Shown here piece by piece: positions 17,569 to 26,373 of a stretch of 33,406 nucleotides of DNA. Both the position numbers and the translations under genes were made by a program. Position 1 is the first letter of the stretch; every line of letters starts with the position of its first letter. Source of the DNA: Fragilaria crotonensis (lineage: Eukaryota; Bacillariophyta; Fragilariophyceae; Fragilariales; Fragilariaceae). The DNA lies in the NCBI GenBank assembly GCA_022925895.1, contig JAKSYS010000684.1, positions 1 through 33,406 on the forward strand. The letters are read 5' to 3'. Under the pieces are notes generated by a model, which was given only the letters and a program-made list of their open reading frames with translations, ran no database searches and was not told the DNA's origin.

Positions 17569-18632
17569 CAAGTGCCAGTCGTTGGAATCTTTGGTTGTGC
17601 CACTGGTCCATACTGAGTATAATACAAATCCTGTTTGTTCGCGTTGTAAGTTGCGCGCTTAACTTCGATGTTTTCGCCATCTGCATATGCATTATCTCCC
17701 AGCCACACCCATAGGTCTGGTTGGAACACCTCCCGCATATGTTGCCACAACCGAGCGTCAACCTGCTTGTCGGGGTCAAAACACGATCCGAAGGCAAGCT
17801 TGCTCAAGGGAGTCATGGGAGTTGGATTCAAATGTTCAATTTTCGACAACCTACTTGTGGCGGGTTTACAGACACCATCGCATGTACCGCCGACGACTGC
17901 AAAGACTTTGGAACAACCCACGTTTTGGCTGGTGTCGTCATCGATGATACATGCCGCCCATGCGCCATTGCAAAGAGGCCAATCGAGTGCGTACTCGGAC
18001 TTCCAGCCTCCCTTCGGAAAATTGAAGCGTGGTTTCCTTTTCGCACAAATCGTCGCCACCAGTGCAGAGACTCATCCACATGGCAGTCTGGGTATCGGAT
18101 TCGGTATACAAGGGTCCTGGGGCTCGTTCGGCTTGCCAGATCCCTACCCAGTAAGAAGATTTTGGCTTGCTTGCCACGACCTTGATAAGAATGTCGTCGT
18201 TGAAGTTGTATACGTTTGACGAAGCCCCGACGTCAACGGTGCCGGGGCTGTCCGATTGGGCTCGCAAGCCGACAGCAAATAAAGTCACAAGTATGGGCAC
18301 GAGCACGATTAGTGAAGTTGCGATGTATACTTGACGGTTGCATAGCATGTACTTCAAAAGGCAAAGCGGGAGATCCAACCAGGACTTATGTCTTTGGGTT
18401 CATCGCAAAACGTTTCGTTTTCGTGAGCAACAGGAGCAAGGTTGGGGAAAACCGGACTGGCATCAGTCTCCAGGGATTTTAGATACTCGCGTCGACTCAT
18501 CTTGCGACTCTGTTCCCACGCCTCCAGGTACTCCAAATTCTTTTGCTTTGACGTGGGATTCGTTCCTATAACTTTCGTCAACTCATCTTGCGTATGGCTT
18601 AGTGTGAGCGAACTGAAAGAAGAGGACGCCAT

Positions 18633-19113
18633 TGTGATTGGGAAAACGAATTGAACTGGAATATGAAGAATGAATTACTCTGTGCAGACTTGGACGAGGC
18701 GCGCACAACACGGTTTGTAATAAGCTCCCACAACCTCACTCGTGATTCGGGATTTCTAATGTCATACTATACTGGAGTATTATTGAGAACAACACTACTA
18801 GTCGTATAGGACCTTATTTTACGGTCGTGAAGTTGGTCTTCATGTACGCCAGAGGACAGTACGTTTAACAGCTCGCACTGGCGTCATGCTACATGACACA
18901 TGACACATGACACATGACACATGACACATGACACATGACACATGACAATAAATGACAATGACCGCATCCAGTGTCCGCCGTCCGCCAGTCTGCTCGTAGC
19001 CGTACTGGCAAAGGATACTGTCGATCCATCGTACTATTGCTGTCTATTATTTCGTGAAGTCTGAATTGTGATGGTTGCAGGAATGCGATCGAAATCCCAC
19101 TCTCACATCGACC
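18633..19113. other. Divergent promoter region between the PhoD-like and methyltransferase genes
   Basis: 481 bp separate the two opposite start codons. No gene is seen. It contains the ACATGAC array (18891-18946) and a TATACTGGAGTATTATT stretch near 18767. The short minus-strand open frame over the array is a repeat artefact. Confidence 0.45.
18891..18946 (+). repeat. (ACATGAC)8 microsatellite
   Basis: Eight perfect head-to-tail copies of the 7-mer ACATGAC, followed by degenerate AATGACA copies. It sits about 170 bp upstream of the methyltransferase ATG. Confidence 0.95.
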
Positions 19114-20244
19114 ATGACGCTCTTGCGTCGTCATATAGCCCAGAGATTGGGTGATTATTATGCACAGCCATCCAACTTGGTTGTCGGAGCGCCCTTACAG
19201 ACTGTTAACTTTCGAAATTTGCTTGGTGAGTGGCATTGGAGGCGGATTTACCGGAAGCTATACGACGAACAGCACGGACAATGGTTGACCCCTGTCGAGC
19301 TGTTTTCTCCCTACTATAGCCAAGTTCTTGCAGAATATTGTGTGAAACAACAAATACTCTCGTCAGAGGAGTTTGAAATCGTTGAGCTGGGTGGTGGAAG
19401 AGGTACAAATGCCATGGGTATTCTTTCGCATCTACAACAAGTGCATCCTGGTGTGTACGAGCGTCTAGTGGGCTACACGATTATCGATTCGTCACCATCA
19501 CTTCATGAACTGCAAAAAGAAGTTTTGCTACAAAGTGGACACTCGTCAAAGTTTCATTTCTTGCAGAAAGACTTGACGGATGTGGCTGAATCCAAGACCA
19601 CCTTGATGCCGACTGTATCAAGTACGCCGACAATCTTTATGGCACTAGAGCTACTCGACAATCTCGGGCATGATAAAGTGCGGAAAGACAAAACAGGTTT
19701 CACACTAGAAAATGCTGTGGTTGTTGACGATCAAGAAAAATTTATTCCACTATCGGATCCATTGTTGAAACAAGTGTTGCGTCAAGTCCCAGCCTACGGT
19801 GGTCGCGGTGGTATTCCGATTTGGGTTCCAACCGTCGCATGCGGTGTCCTGATGGAAATTGCCAAGGCAAGGCCCAAACGGTGGCTTCTCATGGCGGATT
19901 TCGATTACTTGCCGCCTCCCGACTTGAAATCCGGGACCATGAAGCGCAAAACGATCGAGGCCGAAGGGGAACCCATTGTTACAGACATGGATGACACGGA
20001 TCATGATTGTTATCTGAATGCACCGGATTTGGTGGATATCTTGTTCCCCACCGATTTTGATAATCTAGCTCAATTTGCAACAACGGTGTTCGCCGGAGAC
20101 AGCGTGACTGTGACGAAGCAGAGACAGTTTTTGCTTGATGTCGGTCCGTCGCAAGTCCAGGCCACGAAAGGTCGATGGACTGGATATTCACCCATGATTG
20201 ACGATTTTTATAATTGTAGCATCCTGACGGTGAGTCGAGATTAG
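19114..20244 (+). CDS. MidA/NDUFAF7-family SAM-dependent methyltransferase
   Basis: The ATG at 19114 (ACCATGA context) gives 376 aa; the frame is open a little further upstream but only with non-ATG codons. The first residues (MTLLRRHIAQRLGDYYAQ) are basic and amphipathic, compatible with a mitochondrial presequence. The SAM-binding motif I is VELGGGRGTNAMGIL, followed by an acidic beta-2 region (YTIIDSSPSL) and the family motif MALELLDNLGHDKV, corresponding to N-E-x-x-D-x-x-P in bacterial MidA. The C-terminal part (LLMADFDYLPPPDL, NAPDLVDILFPTDFDNLAQF) matches the DUF185 form found in fungi and protists. Human NDUFAF7 dimethylates an Arg of NDUFS2 during complex I assembly. Whether this paralogue has that substrate is inference. 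It has a divergent neighbour and no operon-like context. Confidence 0.75.
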   Translation: MTLLRRHIAQRLGDYYAQPSNLVVGAPLQTVNFRNLLGEWHWRRIYRKLYDEQHGQWLTPVELFSPYYSQVLAEYCVKQQILSSEEFEIVELGGGRGTNAMGILSHLQQVHPGVYERLVGYTIIDSSPSLHELQKEVLLQSGHSSKFHFLQKDLTDVAESKTTLMPTVSSTPTIFMALELLDNLGHDKVRKDKTGFTLENAVVVDDQEKFIPLSDPLLKQVLRQVPAYGGRGGIPIWVPTVACGVLMEIAKARPKRWLLMADFDYLPPPDLKSGTMKRKTIEAEGEPIVTDMDDTDHDCYLNAPDLVDILFPTDFDNLAQFATTVFAGDSVTVTKQRQFLLDVGPSQVQATKGRWTGYSPMIDDFYNCSILTVSRD

Positions 20245-20262
20245 CTCTTGGTGACGTCACAC

Positions 20263-20400
20263 TTTGATGCCGCTAGTTTCGTAGAGATAGGCGTTTGGCT
20301 GACATACATCTTGTGTCGACTTCGACAATAGTTTGATGTCGCTAGTTTCATAGAGATAGGCATTGGATTGAGCTACATCATGTGTCGACTTTGACAACAA
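20263..20400. repeat. Two 69-bp tandem copies (23 codons each)
   Basis: TTTGATGCCGCTAGTTTC (20263) and TTTGATGTCGCTAGTTTC (20332) start two adjacent copies, about 80% alike. Both contain GTAGAGATAGGC- or ATAGAGATAGGC-like and TGTGTCGACTT blocks. On the minus strand they are translated in one open frame (20257-20493) as two 23-residue repeats (LLSKSTHDVAQSNAYLYE... and LLSKSTQDVCQPNAYLYE...), but that frame has no ATG. Confidence 0.8.
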
Positions 20401-21075
20401 CCGACGCACGATGGGGATTCTGTGGTCGTTCGGATCGGACCGAGGTTGGCTTAGACGATTCAAGGAAGCACCAAAATTGCAAATCCTTGACAACTCTTCA
20501 GTCTAAGCTTTCAGCTGCGTGGTGAAACATGTCACCTGGCGACACACATTGATGAAGGTATCACGAGTTCTACCAGTGCGTCACTTATCCAACCTTATCG
20601 ATTGAACACGCTGGAATAAACATAATAAACAGATCACATGGGCAGGGACCTTCCCGCCAAAAGGTGATTTGGGATGTTCATGCGATCTGCTCGGGGTAGT
20701 TATTGATTAGGAAATTGTTAAGAACGGCAACGGGCTTGTCTCAACATTTCGGTCCAGTACACACTCGCTTCTAATGGACACCAGGTTTGTATTTCGCATC
20801 AGTTAGGAAAATTCTCACGAACAACAGTGCCAACGGAACGAGCGAGATCAGGCGACGACATTGCCCTGCAGTCCCTGCCACGGCGTATTATGCACATTGA
20901 CCGACAAAAAGGCCAACAATCAAACAGGCTTCGTACTAAATGACTTGACTGTACACCTAAATCGACGATGACCTTCCAGGATGTCTAAGCCCTTTAGGTA
21001 CCCGATTGCTGTAGCCTTCCAATTCACGGTGGCGCACTGGGTCAATGGAACGAACGTGGACGATGAGGAAGTCGG
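20401..21075. other. Convergent intergenic region
   Basis: It lies between the 3' ends of the methyltransferase gene and the beta-propeller-like gene. No gene is supported; short open frames have no domain signature. Confidence 0.5.
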
Positions 21076-24075
21076 CTAGCATGACATCGCTCGCCGGTAT
21101 TCAGTCACATTCGTGCCCATAGCGAGCACGAGGTCACCGCTGCTTGTCAGTTGTGCCAGCACGGCATCGCCGTCGATTTTGGTAACGTTCAGGTTGATAT
21201 CTTGAGTCGGCAGGTAGTTTCCATTAGAGCGATCGAACAACGTCAGCACATACTGTTGATCAAGACTGGCGACCGATTCAGGTTGATTCAACATCTTAGT
21301 CAACGCGGTAACATTTCCATCACTGGAAATTGAAAAATCGACGGTCGTGAAGCTTGAGTCAACGTACAGTGGATCCATCATGTTTTGCATAACTGGTATC
21401 CAATAAGCGCCCATCAGATCGTAGATAACGACGCCAAAATTTCGGCTTGCTATCGCAAGGATAGTGTTGTTCTTGGAGGGGACAAACATGGCTTCGTAAA
21501 AGTGCGGAACTAGTTGCCCGATTCGCTCCCAGGTATTGCTAATCAGGTCATACGTTCGAATGAACCCATCTGAGCTGGCGACAAACAGTCTTTCGTCGAC
21601 AAGGCGTACAACCGTGAATTCATCCACCCAGTGATCGGAAAGAATATCGCCAACAATTTCAAAGGAGCCTCCTTTGAAACGGTAGGCAGACACAAAACCG
21701 GTTTGGTTGCCAAATGAAGCCGCATACGCCATGCTATTGCCGTCGTCAGTGATGGTGACGCTGACCACTCCTCCAAAGCCAGAACGTTGAACCACCTCTG
21801 TAATCTCTAGAACCCATTCAAGTCCTTTCCGACGATAGATAAAGAAGAATCCCCCATTTTGCATGGTGGATGTATCCGACGTGCCGAACACAAGTCTCTC
21901 TCCTTGTTCCGAGACTGCTGCGGATGTAATCACATAAGGGACCGTAATTCGTCCAGTCTTAGCTGAGGAATTCCTCAAATGATAAGTATCCATGAAGTAA
22001 TCGCCAGTTTCTCCATTGTAGCCAATAACTATCATGATCGATCCGTCACCTGATAACAATTTTCCTGTCGAGAAAGATTGAATTTCTGTTGAATTCGCAC
22101 CCAGAGAACCCGCCGCGGAGAGAATTCCCTCGTCCCGTATGGTAGCGTTGTCAAACTGAGAGCCCAACAAAGTTGTGTTGGTATTTCCGGAGAAACTTTG
22201 TGTCATATTGTTAATGGGCTCGAATTCACAAACCGAAGAACCGTAAGTCGGCTTTAAAGCAACATCAGTTCCATCAGGGGCGCCAACCAAAGCTACTGGC
22301 GACGAAACAATCGGCGACGTCGGAGCGTAAGAGTTGAATTCTCTGTAAGACGTAGGTGCGGGTGATAGGGTAGCCATGCTTCTGCAGACTCGGTCATACA
22401 CATGAATGCTCTGGTCGCCAGCCACAACTATTCGGGCTCCATCTGCATCCACTGATACACCCAGGAGCGATCCGAAGGTATCGGGCAATTCCAGCACATG
22501 GGTGACTGCCCAAGCGCCATTCACCTGTTCATATAAGCGCACTTTTCGACTCCCCGTAGCGTTTCCGCTCGTTGCAATGACAAGGGTGGTTCCATCTGAT
22601 GAGAAATCGCAGTACTGCAGAGTCACGTTTCGTTCTTGTAATCCTGGTACGACGGTGGTCACCCATGCACTTCGATTCCAGTGAAAAAGATAGGAATCCG
22701 AACGAGGTTCGGAAGAGAAAAGAGCAAAGGCTTTCCCACTCTCTGCTACCTTCAACTTGCTCACCAGGCCACTGTCACTGGCGGATATGTTCAAGGGTTG
22801 CCCTGACGGATGCCATTTAGTCGCCACGTCATCGTAATCTAAGATACGTATGATTCCGTTGTCTGTGTAAACAAATAAGCGTAGGCCGTTGCCGGAGAGT
22901 CCAACCAAGGTCGTGTTACTGAAGGCACCTTCGACGAGTAGATCACCCATCGTCGTCAAATCTTCAGCATTCTCACGGAATGAACTGTAAACTTGCACAT
23001 ACACTGGGATGTTGTCGGAAAAGCTTCCAGCCACAATCGCATTGATTTTTCCGGTGTTGCTGGTAGCGACCGAAAAGACAACTCCTTGGCTGCCTCCACT
23101 TGTGAAATGATAGTGCAGCGGTATCCACACTGCCATTTCTACTCTTTGATAAACCCACAAAGCCCCTCCAACTTCTTCGGCCGCATAGACATCATCAGAT
23201 ACACCCAGTATAAGCCGTGACCCATCCATGGACAAAACTGCGTCGCTAATTTCAAGTTTCGGAAATCGCGCGGTCGTCGTCAGTATTCCAAATTCTGAAA
23301 AATCCAGGGTTCTGAGGAAGAATGCTTCTCCTCCAAAGAATCGATCTTCCGTATACGTTAGAATTGCCGACATTCCATCCGGGGAAACATGAAATCGTTC
23401 ATACTCATAGTAGCCCAAAGTATTATCAAACCAGGTCAGGGTCCAATCGCCAACACACGATGGCGAAAAGGAAGGGGCGAATGTTGTTGTGGGAGCATTT
23501 GTTGGCGCCAACGATGGTCGGAGTGTAGGAGTGACAACAAGACTACTCGAACCTTCCCCGTCAGTATTGATTCTAGTCTGGATAGCCAGTATCATCCCGG
23601 TCGCGCCACCAACGACTAGGCAGAATAGAACCAGAAGACTAACTTTCCAATGTCGACGACAGAACTTGTCTTTCTCGTAACCATCCTCCTGAGGTTCTGT
23701 GAATTCAAGCGACCGCTCTTGAGAAGGCGCTAATTCATCAATTTGCACAGCTTCAATCCTTGTTGTATTCGCGTGCTGTTGCGGATGAAGACCAGCTTGT
23801 GGTCCCGAACTAAGACTGGATGTTGCCAACGACGACGCCATCGTTGCATCCAATTCATCCACAACCGCTGCAACATGTACTACGTCTTCATTGTAGGAAG
23901 GCATTGCCATAGCTTGAATCACAAGCGATGAGGCAGGTTGAGAGAGTTGATCGCTAACGCGGGTGGCAGCCACTAGAGGCGGATCCATCGCGGATAAGAA
24001 GCCATGCTTTTGCAATGAAGGATCATCCTCGTCGCATGGATGCTCAGGCTCATCCTCATAGTCAGAGACCGGCAT
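21076..24075 (-). CDS. Single-pass surface protein with beta-propeller-like ectodomain
   Basis: Intronless, 999 aa, from ATG 24075 on the minus strand. Residues 1-143 are an acidic cytosolic tail. Residues 144-165 (KVSLLVLFCLVVGGATGMILAI) form the single membrane span, preceded by a basic stop (CRRHWK), so the orientation is N-in. A Pro/Ser/Thr neck (PTLRPSLAPTNAPTTTFAPS) comes next, a composition common in diatom surface proteins. The rest of the ectodomain is built from repeated blades in which phrases such as LSGNGLRLFVYTD, VSADGSRL/VDADGARI, FSSDGTTLVIATSGNATG and SGDGSIMIVIG recur, as in WD40/integrin-type propellers, with N-x-S/T glycosylation sites throughout. A second neck-like insert (PAPTSYREFNSYAPTS) splits two propeller-like halves. 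Ligand and function are unknown. I did not derive a start or splice conflict. Confidence 0.8.
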   Translation of the reverse strand: MPVSDYEDEPEHPCDEDDPSLQKHGFLSAMDPPLVAATRVSDQLSQPASSLVIQAMAMPSYNEDVVHVAAVVDELDATMASSLATSSLSSGPQAGLHPQQHANTTRIEAVQIDELAPSQERSLEFTEPQEDGYEKDKFCRRHWKVSLLVLFCLVVGGATGMILAIQTRINTDGEGSSSLVVTPTLRPSLAPTNAPTTTFAPSFSPSCVGDWTLTWFDNTLGYYEYERFHVSPDGMSAILTYTEDRFFGGEAFFLRTLDFSEFGILTTTARFPKLEISDAVLSMDGSRLILGVSDDVYAAEEVGGALWVYQRVEMAVWIPLHYHFTSGGSQGVVFSVATSNTGKINAIVAGSFSDNIPVYVQVYSSFRENAEDLTTMGDLLVEGAFSNTTLVGLSGNGLRLFVYTDNGIIRILDYDDVATKWHPSGQPLNISASDSGLVSKLKVAESGKAFALFSSEPRSDSYLFHWNRSAWVTTVVPGLQERNVTLQYCDFSSDGTTLVIATSGNATGSRKVRLYEQVNGAWAVTHVLELPDTFGSLLGVSVDADGARIVVAGDQSIHVYDRVCRSMATLSPAPTSYREFNSYAPTSPIVSSPVALVGAPDGTDVALKPTYGSSVCEFEPINNMTQSFSGNTNTTLLGSQFDNATIRDEGILSAAGSLGANSTEIQSFSTGKLLSGDGSIMIVIGYNGETGDYFMDTYHLRNSSAKTGRITVPYVITSAAVSEQGERLVFGTSDTSTMQNGGFFFIYRRKGLEWVLEITEVVQRSGFGGVVSVTITDDGNSMAYAASFGNQTGFVSAYRFKGGSFEIVGDILSDHWVDEFTVVRLVDERLFVASSDGFIRTYDLISNTWERIGQLVPHFYEAMFVPSKNNTILAIASRNFGVVIYDLMGAYWIPVMQNMMDPLYVDSSFTTVDFSISSDGNVTALTKMLNQPESVASLDQQYVLTLFDRSNGNYLPTQDINLNVTKIDGDAVLAQLTSSGDLVLAMGTNVTEYRRAMSC

Positions 24076-25099
24076 AGGTGCTTCGCTTCAATATCGATAA
24101 ACTGGGAAGGAAAGTGTTAGACAATGACGTTATCCAGTTATACTGTTACACGTCGAGTTTATTGGCGACGGTGAAGAAGTGATTCTGAAATGAACCGTAA
24201 AATCAGGGTTACGTCTCGCAGTGAAGCCGCCGCACGAACCAGAAACAACTTAGACTCTAGTCTTGACTGCAGATGCGCTCCGAGTTCCGAGGAGGCAAAT
24301 AGCACTCCCTATGTTACTCAGTAGGGTACGGTACTTCCACGAGGTAAGAGTATTCCTACGAACGTGCAACAAGCAAGAGCATGCAATGCACGCACGACCC
24401 GCCACGCGATCAAGGTTTAACCGCAAAAATGAAATTCAGCATGCTAGCACACTGGCATCAGCACAGTACCTGGTACTACAACTTCGTAAGACCCGTGTAT
24501 GTTTTACGGACTACGCAGTGCGCAGTACGAGAACCCAACACTGTAGTACATGTGATACTCCGTACTACGGTAGTCGTTAGTCCTTAGTCCCAAGAGTACA
24601 GTACTTGCTGTACTTGGAGCTCTGAGCACACGGTACCAGTAAACAGAACTCCAGTACTCCAGTACATGTCTAACGAACAAAAAAAAGTGACAGCTCGAAG
24701 CTCGATGCATATATCGAGCTGTACCATCATACATGCACATGAAGTCGACCTTGCGGAGTGACAGTACAAAAATTCCGAAGCTGAGCCACCACGGTCTTCT
24801 CCATTTGCGATACGACGTTACCCTAGTTGGCTATTCATACTGTGATCCGCGGTGAATCCTCCTCCTTCCATAGCAACTGCGTGAAGAACATCAGTGGAGT
24901 GTGGAGAAACATATCTAACTCGAAACTGCAACATCAATCTGACCATCGAACGTACCTGTGAGATACTTGTCTCGACTTCCGGCACTTGGTGATCTGTCGA
25001 TTTTGCCTGGAAATTCGCCTTCAATTGTTGGACACGTGCATCGGCACGGCAACAGGTTCAACTGCACTTAGAAAGAACACAACAAAATAGTACGCAATC
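24076..25099. other. Divergent intergenic region with GTAC-rich patch
   Basis: About 1 kb between two divergent genes, so it must hold both promoters. Between 24540 and 24665 GTAC and AGTAC recur (GAGTACAGTACTTGCTGTAC, CCAGTACTCCAGTACATG). No gene is supported: the several open frames of 60-105 codons are low-content or overlap each other. Confidence 0.45.
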
Positions 25100-26017
25100 A
25101 TGTCGCACGGCGGGAATTACTCGAGCAACGACTGGAACGATTCGCGGCAGCAACAGCAGCAACACGAACAAAATGACTACTCACAGTATGCAGCCAGCAT
25201 GCCCCCGTCTTACGAAAGGAACATTAATAATGGTGACCAATTTTCGGATGATGGATACGATGAAGCGCCAGTTGCAGCGGGACCTCGCTTTGGACGTCCA
25301 CCTGCGACGGATTTCAATGCTGAATCGGATTACAATCCGCGACTGCAGCAGCGAAATGGCAGGAATGGATTGAGCGAAAATCCAATCCAGCACACACTAT
25401 CGGCATCCGTGCCACGTCAGGCGTCATTATCGGATCGCTATTTTGATGGCAGTATGCAGTTCAACGCAAATAGTATGTGGTCTGATCAAGCACAAGGTTC
25501 GAGCGATGGACATCGTTTCGCGGATACAAATGTTGCCAGTGACACAGCCATGGGAGTCGGTGTCGGTGTCGGTGTCGGCATCGATGCGAACTTGATTCCG
25601 TATCCCTCACTCAGTCCGCCTCATACTTCAGTGGCATCGTATCCATCCGCGTCTCAACCTGGTGCTGTCGCGTCGGCCTCTGCCTCCCGTTCCGGGCCGA
25701 GGGCCTCTCGCGTGTTGCCGCCAAAAAAGGAAGCAACACCCATCATGCCGCCGTCGCTGGCAGTCGAACCGACCATGCCCGCTCCTCGCGTCAATCGACG
25801 CTACCTCCAGTACACCCGTCTCCCTCGGCAACCAGATTTGGTGGTGGCCAAAAAGGTCAAAAATGCGCGCTACAAGGTCGGAGACGAGGACAAACAAGTT
25901 TTGAAATGTCCCAATTGCCAATCATTCTTGAAGATTCCGAAAATGGCAGTCTTGATGCAATGTCCAACCTGTTCTACAGTGAGCCCAGCCACGAGCAGCA
26001 GTTCGTCGTCTAATTGA
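25100..26017 (+). CDS. LSD1-type zinc-finger protein with Gln-rich disordered N-terminus
   Basis: ATG 25100 opens a 305-aa, apparently intronless frame. The first 35 residues are Asn/Gln/Asp-rich (QQQQQHEQNDYSQY), and most of the protein looks disordered, with Ser/Pro/Ala-rich runs. A perfect GTCGGT run near 25556-25580 encodes a Gly-Val repeat. A basic patch (RRYLQYTRLPRQPD and KKVKNARYKV) leads to the only folded-looking element near residues 270-297: LKCPNCQSFLKIPKMAVLMQCPTC, a C-x2-C...C-x2-C zinc ribbon with the L-x-x-P-x-x-A spacing of LSD1-type fingers. In plants such fingers occur in LSD1 cell-death regulators and metacaspases; here only the finger is shared, so the role (DNA or protein binding) is open. 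It converges with the GCIP-like gene. Confidence 0.65.
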   Translation: MSHGGNYSSNDWNDSRQQQQQHEQNDYSQYAASMPPSYERNINNGDQFSDDGYDEAPVAAGPRFGRPPATDFNAESDYNPRLQQRNGRNGLSENPIQHTLSASVPRQASLSDRYFDGSMQFNANSMWSDQAQGSSDGHRFADTNVASDTAMGVGVGVGVGIDANLIPYPSLSPPHTSVASYPSASQPGAVASASASRSGPRASRVLPPKKEATPIMPPSLAVEPTMPAPRVNRRYLQYTRLPRQPDLVVAKKVKNARYKVGDEDKQVLKCPNCQSFLKIPKMAVLMQCPTCSTVSPATSSSSSSN

Positions 26018-26373
26018 GATTAGAAGTGAGTATGCAACGCTCACAACCTGACTGGGATATGTTTGGAACTGTAGCGTTGCACTTCGCAGAGACGACGATT
26101 GTATGTATAGTGGTTCTGAGTTAGTACAAATGATGTTTAACTCCATGGGAATACGCTGGCTTAGGACGAGTTATGCGTATCTCAATGCAGCTCCGCTGGC
26201 ACGACAGCAAATTGTTAAACATTCACAGACAGCCAAGCATTGCTTGTCGAGGTGGTGAAAGGCGCACGATGCCCACCAAAATCATCCTGACCGCTGGATC
26301 ACAGCATTTAGAAGCAACTCATGTTGCCAGAATAAGCGTGTAGGACGCAATTTTTTGTCAGCACTCCCTACAC
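26018..26373. other. Convergent 3' intergenic region
   Basis: 356 bp between the 3' ends of the zinc-finger and GCIP-like genes. I see no further gene or repeat in it. Confidence 0.5.

Larger units (their letters stand above)
16392..18632 (-). pseudogene. PhoD-type metallophosphatase with C-terminal fibronectin type II module; two frame breaks
   Basis: Minus strand from ATG 18632. A 90-residue charged N-terminus (WEQSRKMSRREYLKSLE) loses frame near 18360. The next frame has a membrane anchor (IATSLIVLVPILVTLFAVGL) and part of the ectodomain (SSYWVGIWQAE, MSLCTGGDDLCE). A second break lies near 18040. The third frame carries the phosphatase core: FGSCFDPDKQ and LWVWLGDNAYADGENI. It splices through a 72-nt intron (17497-17568) into the last exon, giving W-D-S-H-D where the family has WDDHD, then GVYSSVMF and LILLDVRYHR. 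The late GDxH motif reads SGDMQWGD, with His replaced by Gln. After the catalytic domain comes CKFPFKYEGVEYNDC...PWCATL...GDWGYC (16596-16724), a fibronectin type II pattern. Known PhoD enzymes are secreted Ca/Fe-dependent phosphomono/diesterases induced by phosphate limitation. Frame breaks plus changed motifs suggest decay, though assembly indels could explain the former. Confidence 0.75.

Noticed and set aside
17668-18219. 183-codon plus-strand frame opposite the PhoD-like gene
   Set aside because: Antisense to the recognised phosphatase core; no similarity to any family I know.
18354-18470. Intron bridging the N-terminal segment and membrane helix of the PhoD-like gene
   Set aside because: No GTAAGT/GTATGT-type donor with a fitting acceptor and length is present; a single-base frame break is the simpler reading.
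19075-19113. Upstream TTG start for the methyltransferase
   Set aside because: The ATG at 19114 has a good context and begins a presequence-like segment; nuclear eukaryotic genes rarely use TTG.
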